Shown one piece after another: positions 26,904 to 35,694 of a stretch of 64,000 nucleotides of DNA; position 1 is the stretch's first letter, and the number at the start of each line of letters is the position of its first letter. This DNA comes from an uncultured Armatimonadota bacterium (lineage in GTDB: Bacteria > Armatimonadota > Fimbriimonadia > Fimbriimonadales > Fimbriimonadaceae), in contig CAIVDU010000010.1 of assembly GCA_903904815.1 (NCBI GenBank), positions 62,001-126,000 of the forward strand, in the 5' to 3' direction. The notes under the pieces are model-generated. The model did not search any database. It was not told where the DNA came from and saw nothing but the letters and a program-made list of their open reading frames with translations. Position numbers and translations under genes: made by a program.

Positions 26904-27476
26904 ATGATCAAGACGCTAGGTCTCTCAATAACCTCACTTACCGCTATCCTCTGTTCCTGTGTACAAGCCCAGGTTTTGACTGTACGTTTAGGCGTACATT
27001 CAAGTTGTCCAGATGGCCTCCCGGGTTGCTGGTCAGGGCCCTATGAGGCGCTTTCGGCTCTGAAGGGTATCAAGGTTGACAGCCATTGCGATTTCAGGAC
27101 TTGGATGGCTTCAGCAACGACTGATGGAGGCCAATTCCCCGACGTTGAGTCGCTGGATAAAGCAGTCAGGGCGGCGGGGCAGTTCTTCTATATTCGAGGA
27201 TGCGAAGTCACGGTCAAGGGCACTTTGAGTCGTGCCGGTGACCATTGGGAGTTGAAGGTCCCGGGCTGCGACGAACCTGTGTTCCTCGTCAAGGCAAACA
27301 AGAGCCATGAGTGGGATCCCGGAATCTCAAAAGAGCGAGAGCTAAGCCAGAAGGAACGGACTGCAATCGTAGGGCTAAACTCAAAGGCAAACAATTCGAA
27401 CATTGTGGTTACCGGTTGGTTAGATAGGCCTAATTCTAAGGGAAGGCTCTTTGTGGAAGTTACCCGCTGTGACTAA
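26904..27476 (+). CDS. small Cys-rich secreted protein next to the copper oxidase
   Basis: Not assigned to a named family. 190 residues with a signal peptide (LGLSITSLTAILCSCVQA). Cysteines occur at regular places in the mature part (SSCPDGLPGCW, SHCDF, RGCEV, PGCDE, TRCD). A segment near 60-110 has the alternating strand/helix pattern of a small ferredoxin-like metal-binding domain (SLDKAVRAAGQFFYIRGCEVTV). It starts 13 nt after the oxidase stop (ATG at 26904), with a purine-rich site in between, so it should be co-translated. A role in copper delivery or folding of the oxidase is a guess from position and cysteines only. Confidence 0.7.
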   Translation: MIKTLGLSITSLTAILCSCVQAQVLTVRLGVHSSCPDGLPGCWSGPYEALSALKGIKVDSHCDFRTWMASATTDGGQFPDVESLDKAVRAAGQFFYIRGCEVTVKGTLSRAGDHWELKVPGCDEPVFLVKANKSHEWDPGISKERELSQKERTAIVGLNSKANNSNIVVTGWLDRPNSKGRLFVEVTRCD

Positions 27477-27485
27477 AAATGTGGA

Positions 27486-28451
27486 TTACGGGCCAACTCG
27501 GGTATTCGTAGTGAGATGGCTGGCAGGTTGCTCTATTAGCCCCAAACCTGCCTCGATGTTTACGCTTGCGTAGAAGTTTATTCGGCGGGCCGACAATTCA
27601 GTTGCGGCGCAAGAATTCAGGATGTCGCCGAGCCGGGGTTCAGCATAAAGGATAGTTGAACGACTTTCTAGAGCCTTCAACAAGATTCCCGCAATCGTGT
27701 TGAGATCCGTTTGCCTTCCAGTGCCCACGTTTAATACCGCGCCATCCGCGCACCTGGCGTTCATCGCCAGAATGTTTGCATTAACCACGTCTGACACGTG
27801 GACGTAGTCGCGGGTCTGTCTTCCGTCTCCAAAAATGGTGATCGGAGCTCCAAGCATTGCTAGGCGAGAGAAGATGGATATGACTCCAGAGTAGGGGCTG
27901 CAAGGATCTTGGCGAGATCCGTATACGTTGAAGTACCGCAATGAAAAACCGGGCACTCCGTGTAGCTCGTGATATGTGCGAACGTACATCTCTCCCAGAA
28001 GTTTTTGGATTCCGTAGGGTGAAAGTGGATGGGCTGCGTCAGCCTCAAATTGAACGGAACTTGTGGCAGATCCGTACACCGCCGCCGATGAGCTGAGAAC
28101 GACACGGGCGCCAGTGCGGCGAGCGGTCTCAAGAACATTGAGTGTTCCGGTCGTGTTCACTTCGTGAACTCGCACCGGCTCCTGAATCGAGCGGGGAACG
28201 CTCACCACCGCCGCTAAATGAAAAATGCCCCGGCATCCCTCAGAAGCTCTCGAGAGCAGCCCGGGATCAAGAATCGACCCCTCAAAAACTGAGATTTCCG
28301 ACTCCACTTCGCAAAGGTTCTCGGCTCTGCCTGACGAAAAATCGTCGAGAACGCGCACCTTCATGCCCATCTGCACAAGCCGGTCGACCAAGTGACTTCC
28401 AATGAAGCCCGCGCCTCCGGTCACCAACACGGTGTCTCCTTGCTTCAGCAT
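27486..28451 (-). CDS. NAD-dependent epimerase (GalE/UDP-sugar epimerase-like)
   Basis: Extended SDR of 321 residues. The NAD motif VTGGAGFIGSHLVDRL follows the ATG at 28451; the open frame continues to 28571 but overlaps the divergent aminotransferase start. Other motifs are FHLAAVVSVPRSIQEP, LSSSAAVYGS, YGIQKLLGE (Tyr/Lys), RYFNVYGSRQDP and FGDGRQTRDYVHV. The pattern fits UDP-glucose/UDP-N-acetylglucosamine 4-epimerases. It converges on the Cys-rich protein gene with a 9-bp gap. It is the last glycan gene before the housekeeping half. Exact substrate not assignable. Confidence 0.87.
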   Translation of the reverse strand: MLKQGDTVLVTGGAGFIGSHLVDRLVQMGMKVRVLDDFSSGRAENLCEVESEISVFEGSILDPGLLSRASEGCRGIFHLAAVVSVPRSIQEPVRVHEVNTTGTLNVLETARRTGARVVLSSSAAVYGSATSSVQFEADAAHPLSPYGIQKLLGEMYVRTYHELHGVPGFSLRYFNVYGSRQDPCSPYSGVISIFSRLAMLGAPITIFGDGRQTRDYVHVSDVVNANILAMNARCADGAVLNVGTGRQTDLNTIAGILLKALESRSTILYAEPRLGDILNSCAATELSARRINFYASVNIEAGLGLIEQPASHLTTNTRVGP

Positions 28452-28491
28452 CAGTTCTTTCGAGTATGCCTCCAAAGAGGTACCCTCGGAC

Positions 28492-29709
28492 GTGCCTTCA
28501 GTCTCCCTGCGCGCCCTCTCAACTCCTAGTTCTCCCATTCGCAAACTTGCCAGATATGCGGTGGACGCCAAAGCCCGGGGGGTTGAGATCTACCATCTCA
28601 ACATCGGGCAACCGGACGTGCCTTCTCCTGACTCATTTTGGGATGCAATTAGAGCCTTTAATGTTCCCACAGTCGAATATACGCACTCGGCCGGCATCGC
28701 CTCTCTGCGAGACGCCGCAGTTGAGTCGTACAAAGGATACGGCATCAGCATCCATGCAGACGAGTTGATTGTCACGAATGGCGCCTCCGAGGCGACTCTG
28801 TTTGCATTCTTGACGCTGTTTGAGCCGGGAGATGAAGTCATCGTTCTGGAGCCCTACTATGCGAACTACACAACCTTCGCCTTGATGGCCGGGGTTCACC
28901 TGGTTCCTCTGACGACCAAGATCGAAGCCGATTTCGCATTACCGGAAATCTCCGAGATTGAGGCCAAGATCTCCCCCAAAACCAAGGGGCTGCTTCTCTG
29001 CAACCCAAGTAATCCAACCGGCACCGGATTCTCGGGCTCGATGCTTGACCGGCTCGGCAAGCTCGCCCTTGATCACGATCTGTTTATCATCGTGGACGAG
29101 GTATATCGCGACTTCTTCTACGACGGCGAGCCCCCGGTTTCGATTTTGAACTTCCCCGGACTAGAGCAACATGCCATCATGCTCGACTCGGTGTCGAAGC
29201 GGCTCTCTCTCTGCGGTGCCAGAATCGGCTTCTTTGTGAGTCGGAACCAGGAAGTGATCGCAAACGCCCTGAAATACGCTCAGGCCCGGCTGTCGCCGCC
29301 CACGCTGGAGCAAGTGGGAGCGGAAGCCGCGATCCTACAGACTCCGCCGGAGTACTTCACGGCGGTTAAGCAGGAATATCGTCGGCGACGAGATCTCGTC
29401 ATATCGGCCCTACAGAAGATGGAAGGGGTTCACTGCCCCAAGATTGATGGCGCGTTTTATGCGATTGTGAGGTTGCCGATCGACGATTGCGATCGATTCT
29501 GCCAATGGCTCCTGACCGATTTCAATCTTAATGGAAAGACGGTCATGCTGTCGCCAGCCAGTGGTTTTTATATCACCCCCGGGCTCGGAAAGGACGAAGT
29601 CCGAATCGCATACGTGTTAAAGGAAGAGTCGCTGAAGGGTGCCATGGCATGCCTTGAAGCCGCGCTGAACGTCTATCCCGGTCGTCTCGCCGGAGTCTTG
29701 GCAAAGTAG
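28492..29709 (+). CDS. class I/II pyridoxal-phosphate aminotransferase
   Basis: Cytoplasmic PLP enzyme of the aspartate aminotransferase fold, 405 residues. The GTG at 28492 is chosen because AAAGAGG lies 11 nt upstream and the length fits the family; the frame opens at 28402, inside the divergent epimerase gene. Visible features are HLNIGQPDVPSP, the ASEATLFAF phosphate-loop region, CNPSNPTGTGFS, VDEVYRDF (Asp to the PLP nitrogen) and LDSVSKRLSLCGARIG with the PLP lysine. Substrate not clear: aspartate or aromatic aminotransferases share this layout. It is first in a run of close-packed genes through lptD. Confidence 0.9.
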   Translation: MPSVSLRALSTPSSPIRKLARYAVDAKARGVEIYHLNIGQPDVPSPDSFWDAIRAFNVPTVEYTHSAGIASLRDAAVESYKGYGISIHADELIVTNGASEATLFAFLTLFEPGDEVIVLEPYYANYTTFALMAGVHLVPLTTKIEADFALPEISEIEAKISPKTKGLLLCNPSNPTGTGFSGSMLDRLGKLALDHDLFIIVDEVYRDFFYDGEPPVSILNFPGLEQHAIMLDSVSKRLSLCGARIGFFVSRNQEVIANALKYAQARLSPPTLEQVGAEAAILQTPPEYFTAVKQEYRRRRDLVISALQKMEGVHCPKIDGAFYAIVRLPIDDCDRFCQWLLTDFNLNGKTVMLSPASGFYITPGLGKDEVRIAYVLKEESLKGAMACLEAALNVYPGRLAGVLAK

Positions 29710-29712
29710 GCC

Positions 29713-30453
29713 ATGTTGGCCAAAAAGACTGCTTTCGATACTGAAAATGACTCGGGGGTCCGAGCCATCTTGGGTCGCCTCGAAGCAGTCCACGGTCAAG
29801 CCAGGCATCTTCCGCGATTCGACCCGATGGACGAACTCGTGAGTTGCATCATGAGTCAACACACGACTGACGCAAACTCGTTTCCAGCATTCACTCGGCT
29901 CAGAGAGGCTTTCCCGGAATGGGAGCAGATGGTCCTTGCCGGACCCGAAAGGGTAGCCGATGTGATCCGCGATGCCGGTCTCGCCAACGCCAAATCGAAA
30001 AACATCGTCAAGTGCCTTCAAATAATCCACGAACGGACCGGCGCCTACTCTTTAGAGGCCCTCAGAGAGTTCACTACGGAAGCCGCCACGGCGTGGCTCC
30101 TAGAACTGCCAGGTGTCGGACCAAAAACGGCGGCCATCGTTCTCTGTTTTGCGATGGGGCGAGGCACGATTCCGGTTGATACGCATGTCTATCGAGTCTC
30201 ATGGCGACTGGGTTTCGTGCCGGAAGGTGTTGGAGAGGCCAAGGCGCAGGCGATCCTGGAACGCACGGTCCCCGCTGATCTTTCGTTCCGGTACCACACG
30301 GCCCTCATCCAGCACGGGCGAACCATCTGCCGAGCCCCCAAGCCACTGTGCGTGAACTGTCCGGTGACAAACGCTTGCGCCTTGTTTAACGGGAAGATCC
30401 AACCAATCGAAAAGTCAAAAAGTCCCAAGAAGCCGATAAAGAGGGGAAACTAA
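29713..30453 (+). CDS. nth: endonuclease III (base-excision repair glycosylase/AP lyase)
   Basis: Removes oxidised pyrimidines from DNA and nicks the abasic site. 246 residues. The helix-hairpin-helix LPGVGPKTAAIVL carries the catalytic Lys138, and Asp156 sits in VDTHVYRV. The iron-sulfur loop is intact as Cys206-x6-Cys213-x2-Cys216-x5-Cys222. Compared with E. coli Nth (211 residues) it has short extensions at both ends, the C-terminal one Lys-rich. It starts 3 nt after the aminotransferase and ends 4 nt before glnE, so it is mid-operon. Confidence 0.94.
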   Translation: MLAKKTAFDTENDSGVRAILGRLEAVHGQARHLPRFDPMDELVSCIMSQHTTDANSFPAFTRLREAFPEWEQMVLAGPERVADVIRDAGLANAKSKNIVKCLQIIHERTGAYSLEALREFTTEAATAWLLELPGVGPKTAAIVLCFAMGRGTIPVDTHVYRVSWRLGFVPEGVGEAKAQAILERTVPADLSFRYHTALIQHGRTICRAPKPLCVNCPVTNACALFNGKIQPIEKSKSPKKPIKRGN

Positions 30454-30457
30454 CACC

Positions 30458-33100
30458 GTGACGTTTCGCGATCCCGATGCTGCCCAGAGAGTGCTCGACC
30501 GGATCGCCGATTTTTCGTCGGAAAAGGTTGCCGCGCTGGTCCGGCACGGACTTGAAGACAACGCGGCCCCCGACCTAGCCTTGAACAACCTCGAACGTTG
30601 GCTGAGAGCAACCTCCAGCCCTGGACTTTACGCCGAGCAACTGACATTGCGACCCAAGGTAAGTGGATTGCTGCTTGACCTTCTCGGCGCCAGTCAGCCC
30701 ACGGCCGACATTCTGATCCAGAATCCTGAGCTTTCAAGCCTCATCCTAGAGCCTCGTGAACTCGATCGTCACCCCACCGTTGAAGCTCTAGTTACCGAAG
30801 GCAAAAAGCTCTTGACCGCATCCACCAGCTATTCGCACGCTCTCGATCGACTACGATTCATTCGACAGCGATGGTATCTGACGATCACTCTCAACGACCT
30901 GGGAGATCGATGGCCCCAGGAAACGGTCTGGAAAGCACTTTCCGACCTCGCCGACGCTCTCATCATCCTGGCGCTTGACCTCGTTTGGGCCGAGGTTCGC
31001 AAGACCCGAGAGCTTCCGGAAGCGTGCCCGGTCATGGTCATCGCTTTTGGAAAGCTAGGTGGCAGAGAGCTCAACTACTCGTCGGATATCGATCTGGCCT
31101 ATGTGCTTGCCGATGGGCTCGACGAGAAGACGGAGCGCGAATGTTCGCGCTTCTGCGAAGCCTTTGGCAGAGCGGTCAGTGACCGGATGGGAAGAGGACA
31201 GCTGTTTCGAGTCGACCTAAGGCTCCGGCCCTACGGAGCAGCCGGACCGATTCTGCGGAGCATGACCAGTTGCGAAAGCTACTACAACAGGTACGCGGAA
31301 TCTTGGGAGCTACAGGCGCTCTTAAAGAGCCGACCCGTCGCCGGACCAGCCAACTTAATCGACAGATGGGAAGCGATGAGGGTGACTCACTGCTTTAAAC
31401 CCAAGCTGAGCGAGGTCGCGCTCGAGGAGATCTTTTCGATGCGTGCACGCATCGAAGAGTTCGCTTCCGTCGATGACATCAAACGAGGCGCCGGCGGAAT
31501 TCGTGACGTGGAATTCCTAGTGCAAGCATTGCAACTGGTGCATGGTGGCTCGAAGCCGGAACTTCGAGAGCGAAGCACGTTAGGAGCGCTTGCGCGACTT
31601 GAAGACGCCAACTTGTTGGAGCACTCAGTGACTCGCGCGCTTGAAAATGGCTACACGTTTTTGCGGCAATTGGAACATCGTGTTCAGCTTGTGGGCGATC
31701 AACAGACTCACGAGATCCCAACTTCCTCCGACGCGAGAACGGCGCTCGCCAAGACAATGGGGGAGCGGGACTGGGAGCAGTTGGAGCTTCGGCTAAACGC
31801 GCACCGACGAACCATCGAATCTCTGTACCGGTGGACCCTCAAGCTGGAGCCGGAGGCGCGGGACGACCGGTCTCGGGTTGCCCAGGAGCTTGGGCCTCTC
31901 GGTTCGGCACTACTCCAGTGGTTCGATGGTCTCGAAGAGCGCGACGCATTTTACGCAGGGTTGAGGGAAAACGAAGGCAGTCTCGCCAGGGTCCGCAAAG
32001 TGTTGGAATTCGCCCCCAAACTGGTCGATCGCCTGCGCCAATCGCTCCCTCTCACGGAGCAACTCGTCAGTGGAGAGATCGAGGAGCTAGACGACCCCGT
32101 ATTTCGAATCGTCAGGATGAAGGACCCCGGCGATTTCAGCGGTATCGCCAAGGCGTACGCCGATTCTTCGACAAAAATCCTCGTGAGATGGCTGCTTTCG
32201 CCGGAGGAACGACCCGAGGAGGAACTGGCAACTCTTGCCGAGGTCCTATTGGACAAATGCCTCGCTTGGGTAGCGCCCGACCTAACCGTGATTGCGTTGG
32301 GGAGCTTCGCTAATCGAGAAATGTCCCTAGATTCCGACATGGATCTTTTGCTGATCGCGGAGGATCCGGCCGTTCGAAGTGAAGCTGAAAGTCAGGCTCA
32401 AAAACTCCTGACCCTCATCGGAAAGCTGAAGCAATTTGGAGCCAATGTCGAGGCCGATCTCCGACTCCGACCAGACGGGAGGAAGGGGCTGCTTGTTAGG
32501 ACCCTCCTCGGGCTTGAATCCTACGCCAATTCAGACCTTGAGCTATGGGAGAGATTTGCTCTGGGTCACGCGCGCCTGATCTCGGGATCCCCCAACGCCC
32601 ACAACGCGGTCCTCGAAATGGCATATGGCCTCTCAATCAATCCCGCCCGGATGGCTGAACTGTTAGAGATGAAGCATCGAGTGGAGACCGAGCGTGTGAA
32701 GCCGCAGCACGTACGCCGTAACGTCAAACTGGGGCATGGGGGGCTCAACGACATTGAATGGCTCGTGCATCTCCACGAGATGAAGTATCCGATCGCCACC
32801 GAAGCGAAAGGCGGGGACTCTTTCCAAACCCGAATTCGAAACTTAAGAAACGCTGAGCTGCTCAACGCGCTAGAGTCTGATTTCCTGCTAAGCGCCCATT
32901 CGCACTTGCTGGATGTACGAATGCGCCTCCAACTGCTGGGCTACGAAGAAGACCTGGTTCCGGAGAATCCGGATAAGCTAGACCGACTGGCCAACTCGTG
33001 CGGCGACGCAGGCGGAAATCACTTCTTAAGTCGGCACGAACCCGTCATTGATGGCGTTAGGCGCCTGTACCACGAAGCTCTTGAGAGATTGCTGAAATGA
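30458..33100 (+). CDS. glnE: glutamine synthetase adenylyltransferase/deadenylase
   Basis: Bifunctional regulator that adenylylates and deadenylylates glutamine synthetase according to nitrogen supply. 880 residues, a little shorter than E. coli GlnE (946), GTG start at 30458. Two nucleotidyltransferase domains are present: FGKLGGRELNYSSDIDLAYV near 195-214 and LGSFANREMSLDSDMDLLL near 612-631. Each is followed by its helical domain with GGIRDVEFLVQ and GGLNDIEWLVH motifs. No glnA or PII gene lies in the window. The stop overlaps the plsY start by 4 nt. Confidence 0.93.
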   Translation: MTFRDPDAAQRVLDRIADFSSEKVAALVRHGLEDNAAPDLALNNLERWLRATSSPGLYAEQLTLRPKVSGLLLDLLGASQPTADILIQNPELSSLILEPRELDRHPTVEALVTEGKKLLTASTSYSHALDRLRFIRQRWYLTITLNDLGDRWPQETVWKALSDLADALIILALDLVWAEVRKTRELPEACPVMVIAFGKLGGRELNYSSDIDLAYVLADGLDEKTERECSRFCEAFGRAVSDRMGRGQLFRVDLRLRPYGAAGPILRSMTSCESYYNRYAESWELQALLKSRPVAGPANLIDRWEAMRVTHCFKPKLSEVALEEIFSMRARIEEFASVDDIKRGAGGIRDVEFLVQALQLVHGGSKPELRERSTLGALARLEDANLLEHSVTRALENGYTFLRQLEHRVQLVGDQQTHEIPTSSDARTALAKTMGERDWEQLELRLNAHRRTIESLYRWTLKLEPEARDDRSRVAQELGPLGSALLQWFDGLEERDAFYAGLRENEGSLARVRKVLEFAPKLVDRLRQSLPLTEQLVSGEIEELDDPVFRIVRMKDPGDFSGIAKAYADSSTKILVRWLLSPEERPEEELATLAEVLLDKCLAWVAPDLTVIALGSFANREMSLDSDMDLLLIAEDPAVRSEAESQAQKLLTLIGKLKQFGANVEADLRLRPDGRKGLLVRTLLGLESYANSDLELWERFALGHARLISGSPNAHNAVLEMAYGLSINPARMAELLEMKHRVETERVKPQHVRRNVKLGHGGLNDIEWLVHLHEMKYPIATEAKGGDSFQTRIRNLRNAELLNALESDFLLSAHSHLLDVRMRLQLLGYEEDLVPENPDKLDRLANSCGDAGGNHFLSRHEPVIDGVRRLYHEALERLLK

Positions 33101-33810
33101 ACTTCTTCGGAATATTGGTCGGGGCTTACTTCCTGGGCGGAGTGCCGGTAGGCGTCCTGGTAGCGAAAGCCTACGGAGTGAATATCTTCGAGGTCGGAAG
33201 CGGAAATATTGGGGCAACGAACGTCAGCCGCATCCTGGGCTGGAAAGCGTGGGCATTCGTGTTCGTCCCCGATGTTCTCAAAGGGGTGATCCCCTCGCTG
33301 GCGGTTCGGTTCCTCGTCACGGGACCGGTGGGGCCGCTCGACTTGGAGGCAGCTTCCTTTCTCGCCGGATTGTTCGCGGTGCTAGGGCACTGTTTTTCTC
33401 CGTTCCTCAAGTTCAAAGGTGGCAAGGGAGTGGCAACCGCGCTCGGCGCCGGTCTTGGCGCGGCGCCCCTGGTGGCACTCTCGGCGTTTGCCACGTTTGG
33501 TGTAATCCTTGCCGTGACACGCTACATGGCAATTGCCAGTGTGTTCGGAATTTCAGCAACGATGCTATACGGTGTTCTGTATAAGGGCCAGTCGCTTCAG
33601 ATGGAACCGTTCTACCTGCTCCTTTCCACCGCCGTCGCCCTCAGGCATCGCAAAAACTTCGCAAGGCTTTTTTCGGGGACGGAACCGAAGTTTGGGGCAA
33701 AGAAAAAAAAACAGGAGAGCGTTACTCCGGCAAACCTACCGGGCAGTGACGAACGTCTGCTAGATACACCCAAAAAAGACCCCGCCAAAAATGGTAGGGA
33801 AGACCTTTAA
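33097..33810 (+). CDS. plsY: acyl-phosphate:glycerol-3-phosphate acyltransferase
   Basis: Integral membrane enzyme making lysophosphatidate from acyl-phosphate in phospholipid synthesis. All three conserved loops are present: GSGNIGATNVSRILG, FKGGKGVATALG and, near the end, ALRHRKNFARL. 237 residues, about 40 longer than usual owing to a hydrophilic Lys/Asp-rich tail. The tail begins at a run of nine A (33703-33711). The ATGA overlap with glnE indicates translational coupling. Confidence 0.94.
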   Translation: MNFFGILVGAYFLGGVPVGVLVAKAYGVNIFEVGSGNIGATNVSRILGWKAWAFVFVPDVLKGVIPSLAVRFLVTGPVGPLDLEAASFLAGLFAVLGHCFSPFLKFKGGKGVATALGAGLGAAPLVALSAFATFGVILAVTRYMAIASVFGISATMLYGVLYKGQSLQMEPFYLLLSTAVALRHRKNFARLFSGTEPKFGAKKKKQESVTPANLPGSDERLLDTPKKDPAKNGREDL

Positions 33811-33854
33811 CGTGAATGGATAGCCTTCATTCCCTGCCGAGACTCCTGTATTAG

Positions 33855-34622
33855 ATGAACACGCTCCTTGGTTGCATGGTCTGGATTCCACTTGCGGTGT
33901 GGATCATGTCCTTGATCAATTGGTCAATTCTTGGTGAGATCGATGGGCTGAGCGGATTCGTGGGAGTGAGCCTTGCCCTCTCTTTGGGTTACATGGCATT
34001 CAGGCCGCCCGTTCCTGGCATGACCCCGTACATATTTGGCACGGTTGCGTTCACCGTGATCCTGTATCCGGTTGTGCGAGCGAACATGACCCGGCGAGAA
34101 CTGAGCAGCTTCGACGTGGATGGGATCGAGCAGGGCTATCAATTACTCGGCCAGCGGCCCTCTAACCCGGTCGCTCGCCTCAAGATCGCCCAACATCTTT
34201 ACACTCTAGGCCATCACGGACACGCAATCGCCATCGCGGACTCAGTGATAAAGCAACTCCCTGAACGGGTCTTTCTGGATGAACACCGTATGGTGAGAAT
34301 TTGGAAAATGTCCCCACCCCGAGCGAGCGCCTACAACCCAATTAGCTGCGTGGAGTGTGGTCACCTAAACCCTCCGGGGCAAGTTCATTGCGCTGCATGC
34401 GGTGAGCCCTTCTTGTTGCACATGGTGAAAGGGCGCTTCGTTCCCAGCCGGCTAGGAAGGCAGCTGGTCGCGGTCTGGATCTCGACCGTTTTCGTGATTG
34501 GTGGCCTACCCATGGCCGCTAACCTTGCTCCCTCTGCCGCCGCGCCCGTGATGATAGGTGTGTTGCTTTTGGCCGCCGCCGTTGTATACGCCGGGTTCCG
34601 TCCAGGAGGGAAGGCCAGTTAA
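33855..34622 (+). CDS. membrane protein with internal zinc ribbon, unknown function
   Basis: Not recognised as a named family. 255 residues: two or three N-terminal membrane helices (MVWIPLAVWIMSLINWSIL, VGVSLALSLGYMAF, YIFGTVAFTVILYPVV) and a soluble part with a TPR-like helix pair (ARLKIAQHLYTLGHHGHAIAIADSVI). A zinc ribbon CVECGHLNPPGQVHCAACG follows at ~161-179, then two C-terminal helices. It sits between plsY and the LptF-like gene, overlapping the latter by 5 bp, so an envelope role is likely. Orientation of the zinc ribbon is uncertain. Confidence 0.75.
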   Translation: MNTLLGCMVWIPLAVWIMSLINWSILGEIDGLSGFVGVSLALSLGYMAFRPPVPGMTPYIFGTVAFTVILYPVVRANMTRRELSSFDVDGIEQGYQLLGQRPSNPVARLKIAQHLYTLGHHGHAIAIADSVIKQLPERVFLDEHRMVRIWKMSPPRASAYNPISCVECGHLNPPGQVHCAACGEPFLLHMVKGRFVPSRLGRQLVAVWISTVFVIGGLPMAANLAPSAAAPVMIGVLLLAAAVVYAGFRPGGKAS

Positions 34623-35694
34623 GACGCTCGACCGCTATCTGCTGAAGGAGCTGTTCGTTCCATTTCTCGTTGGAACGGTGATGGTTGTGCTGATGTTTCA
34701 GGCCAATACCTACATGGGCCTGGCCAAGGACCTTCAGCTCGCGAACGTGCCTTTTTCCGCGGTGTACCAGGTGATGTTGTATGAATCACCGCTGTACCTA
34801 AACTTAACCCTTCCGATCGGCATGTGTCTGGCCACTTCTCTGGCCGTGACTCGAATCGCACGCGAAAGCGAGTTGACTGCGATTCGAGCGGCGGGGGTTC
34901 CGATCTTGAGGGTGCTTATGCCCATTGCCGCTTTCGGCATCGTCGTCTCCCTTTTTCACTTCTATGATGTGGAGGTCTTGCTTCCGCCTTCTCAAAAGAC
35001 CGCGAACAACCTCAAGGCGAAGATAGCCGGGATCGGGTTTACCCCTACGTTTGCCGCAAACACACTGATCAAGTTGGGGCGTTACACCGCCTCCCTAGGG
35101 CAAGTTCGGAGAGTCGGCGATTCGATGGACATGGAGATTCAGTCGGTGCTCTTGATTGAGCGACCGGATCAGAACACCGTCGATCTTACGACCGCCGAGT
35201 CGGCTTCCTATAAGGGCGGCGTCTGGAGTTTCCGAAAGGCCTTTTTGACCGTCATGCAAGGGGAGGACATCCTAGTAGCTCATCCCGAGAAGGATTTCGT
35301 GATCAACGAACCCATCCGGGTTGAAGACATGTTCATGCCACCTCAACCGGACGAGATGAGCATTGGTGAGCTATTGGATGGAATCAAGAACTCCGCCGCA
35401 AATGGCGCGGATGTTCATCGATATAAGGTCTCGCTCTACGATCGATTTTTCGTGCCGCTGTCTTGTGTGGTGTTCTCGTTTGTCTCCCCGATGTTCGCCA
35501 TTCTCTTCGCTCGTAGCGGTGGCTTCACGGGGCTCCTCCTGAGTTTTGTGATGGCGTTGACCTACTACAACGTTTACATCGTCTCCTCCAAGATCCTTGG
35601 GAAAATCGACGCGATTCCTCCTTTGTTCATATCTGCCCTGCCTGACCTACTCTTTGTAGGGCTGGGAATCTGGGCGGTAAGGAAAATCGAGTGA
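34618..35694 (+). CDS. lptF: LptF/LptG-family permease
   Basis: Inner-membrane permease of the lipopolysaccharide export ABC transporter, 358 residues. It starts KTLDRYLLKELFVPFLVGT, the usual family N-terminus, then has LNLTLPIGMCLATSLAVTRIARESELTAIRAAGV, a periplasmic beta-jellyroll domain, and three C-terminal helices. The family start Met coincides with a GTT codon at 34618, preceded by a perfect AGGAGG at 34604-34609 (8-nt spacer). No ATG, GTG or TTG is near; in-frame GTG 34558 or TTG 34582 are the conventional alternatives. The next gene is an LptD-like protein, which supports the assignment. LptF versus LptG cannot be told apart. Confidence 0.9.
   Translation, partial: VKTLDRYLLKELFVPFLVGTVMVVLMFQANTYMGLAKDLQLANVPFSAVYQVMLYESPLYLNLTLPIGMCLATSLAVTRIARESELTAIRAAGVPILRVLMPIAAFGIVVSLFHFYDVEVLLPPSQKTANNLKAKIAGIGFTPTFAANTLIKLGRYTASLGQVRRVGDSMDMEIQSVLLIERPDQNTVDLTTAESASYKGGVWSFRKAFLTVMQGEDILVAHPEKDFVINEPIRVEDMFMPPQPDEMSIGELLDGIKNSAANGADVHRYKVSLYDRFFVPLSCVVFSFVSPMFAILFARSGGFTGLLLSFVMALTYYNVYIVSSKILGKIDAIPPLFISALPDLLFVGLGIWAVRKIE

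Noticed and set aside
31831-32313. 160-codon frame overlapping glnE in another frame
   Set aside because: Shadow frame of glnE with Arg/Gly/Pro-biased composition.
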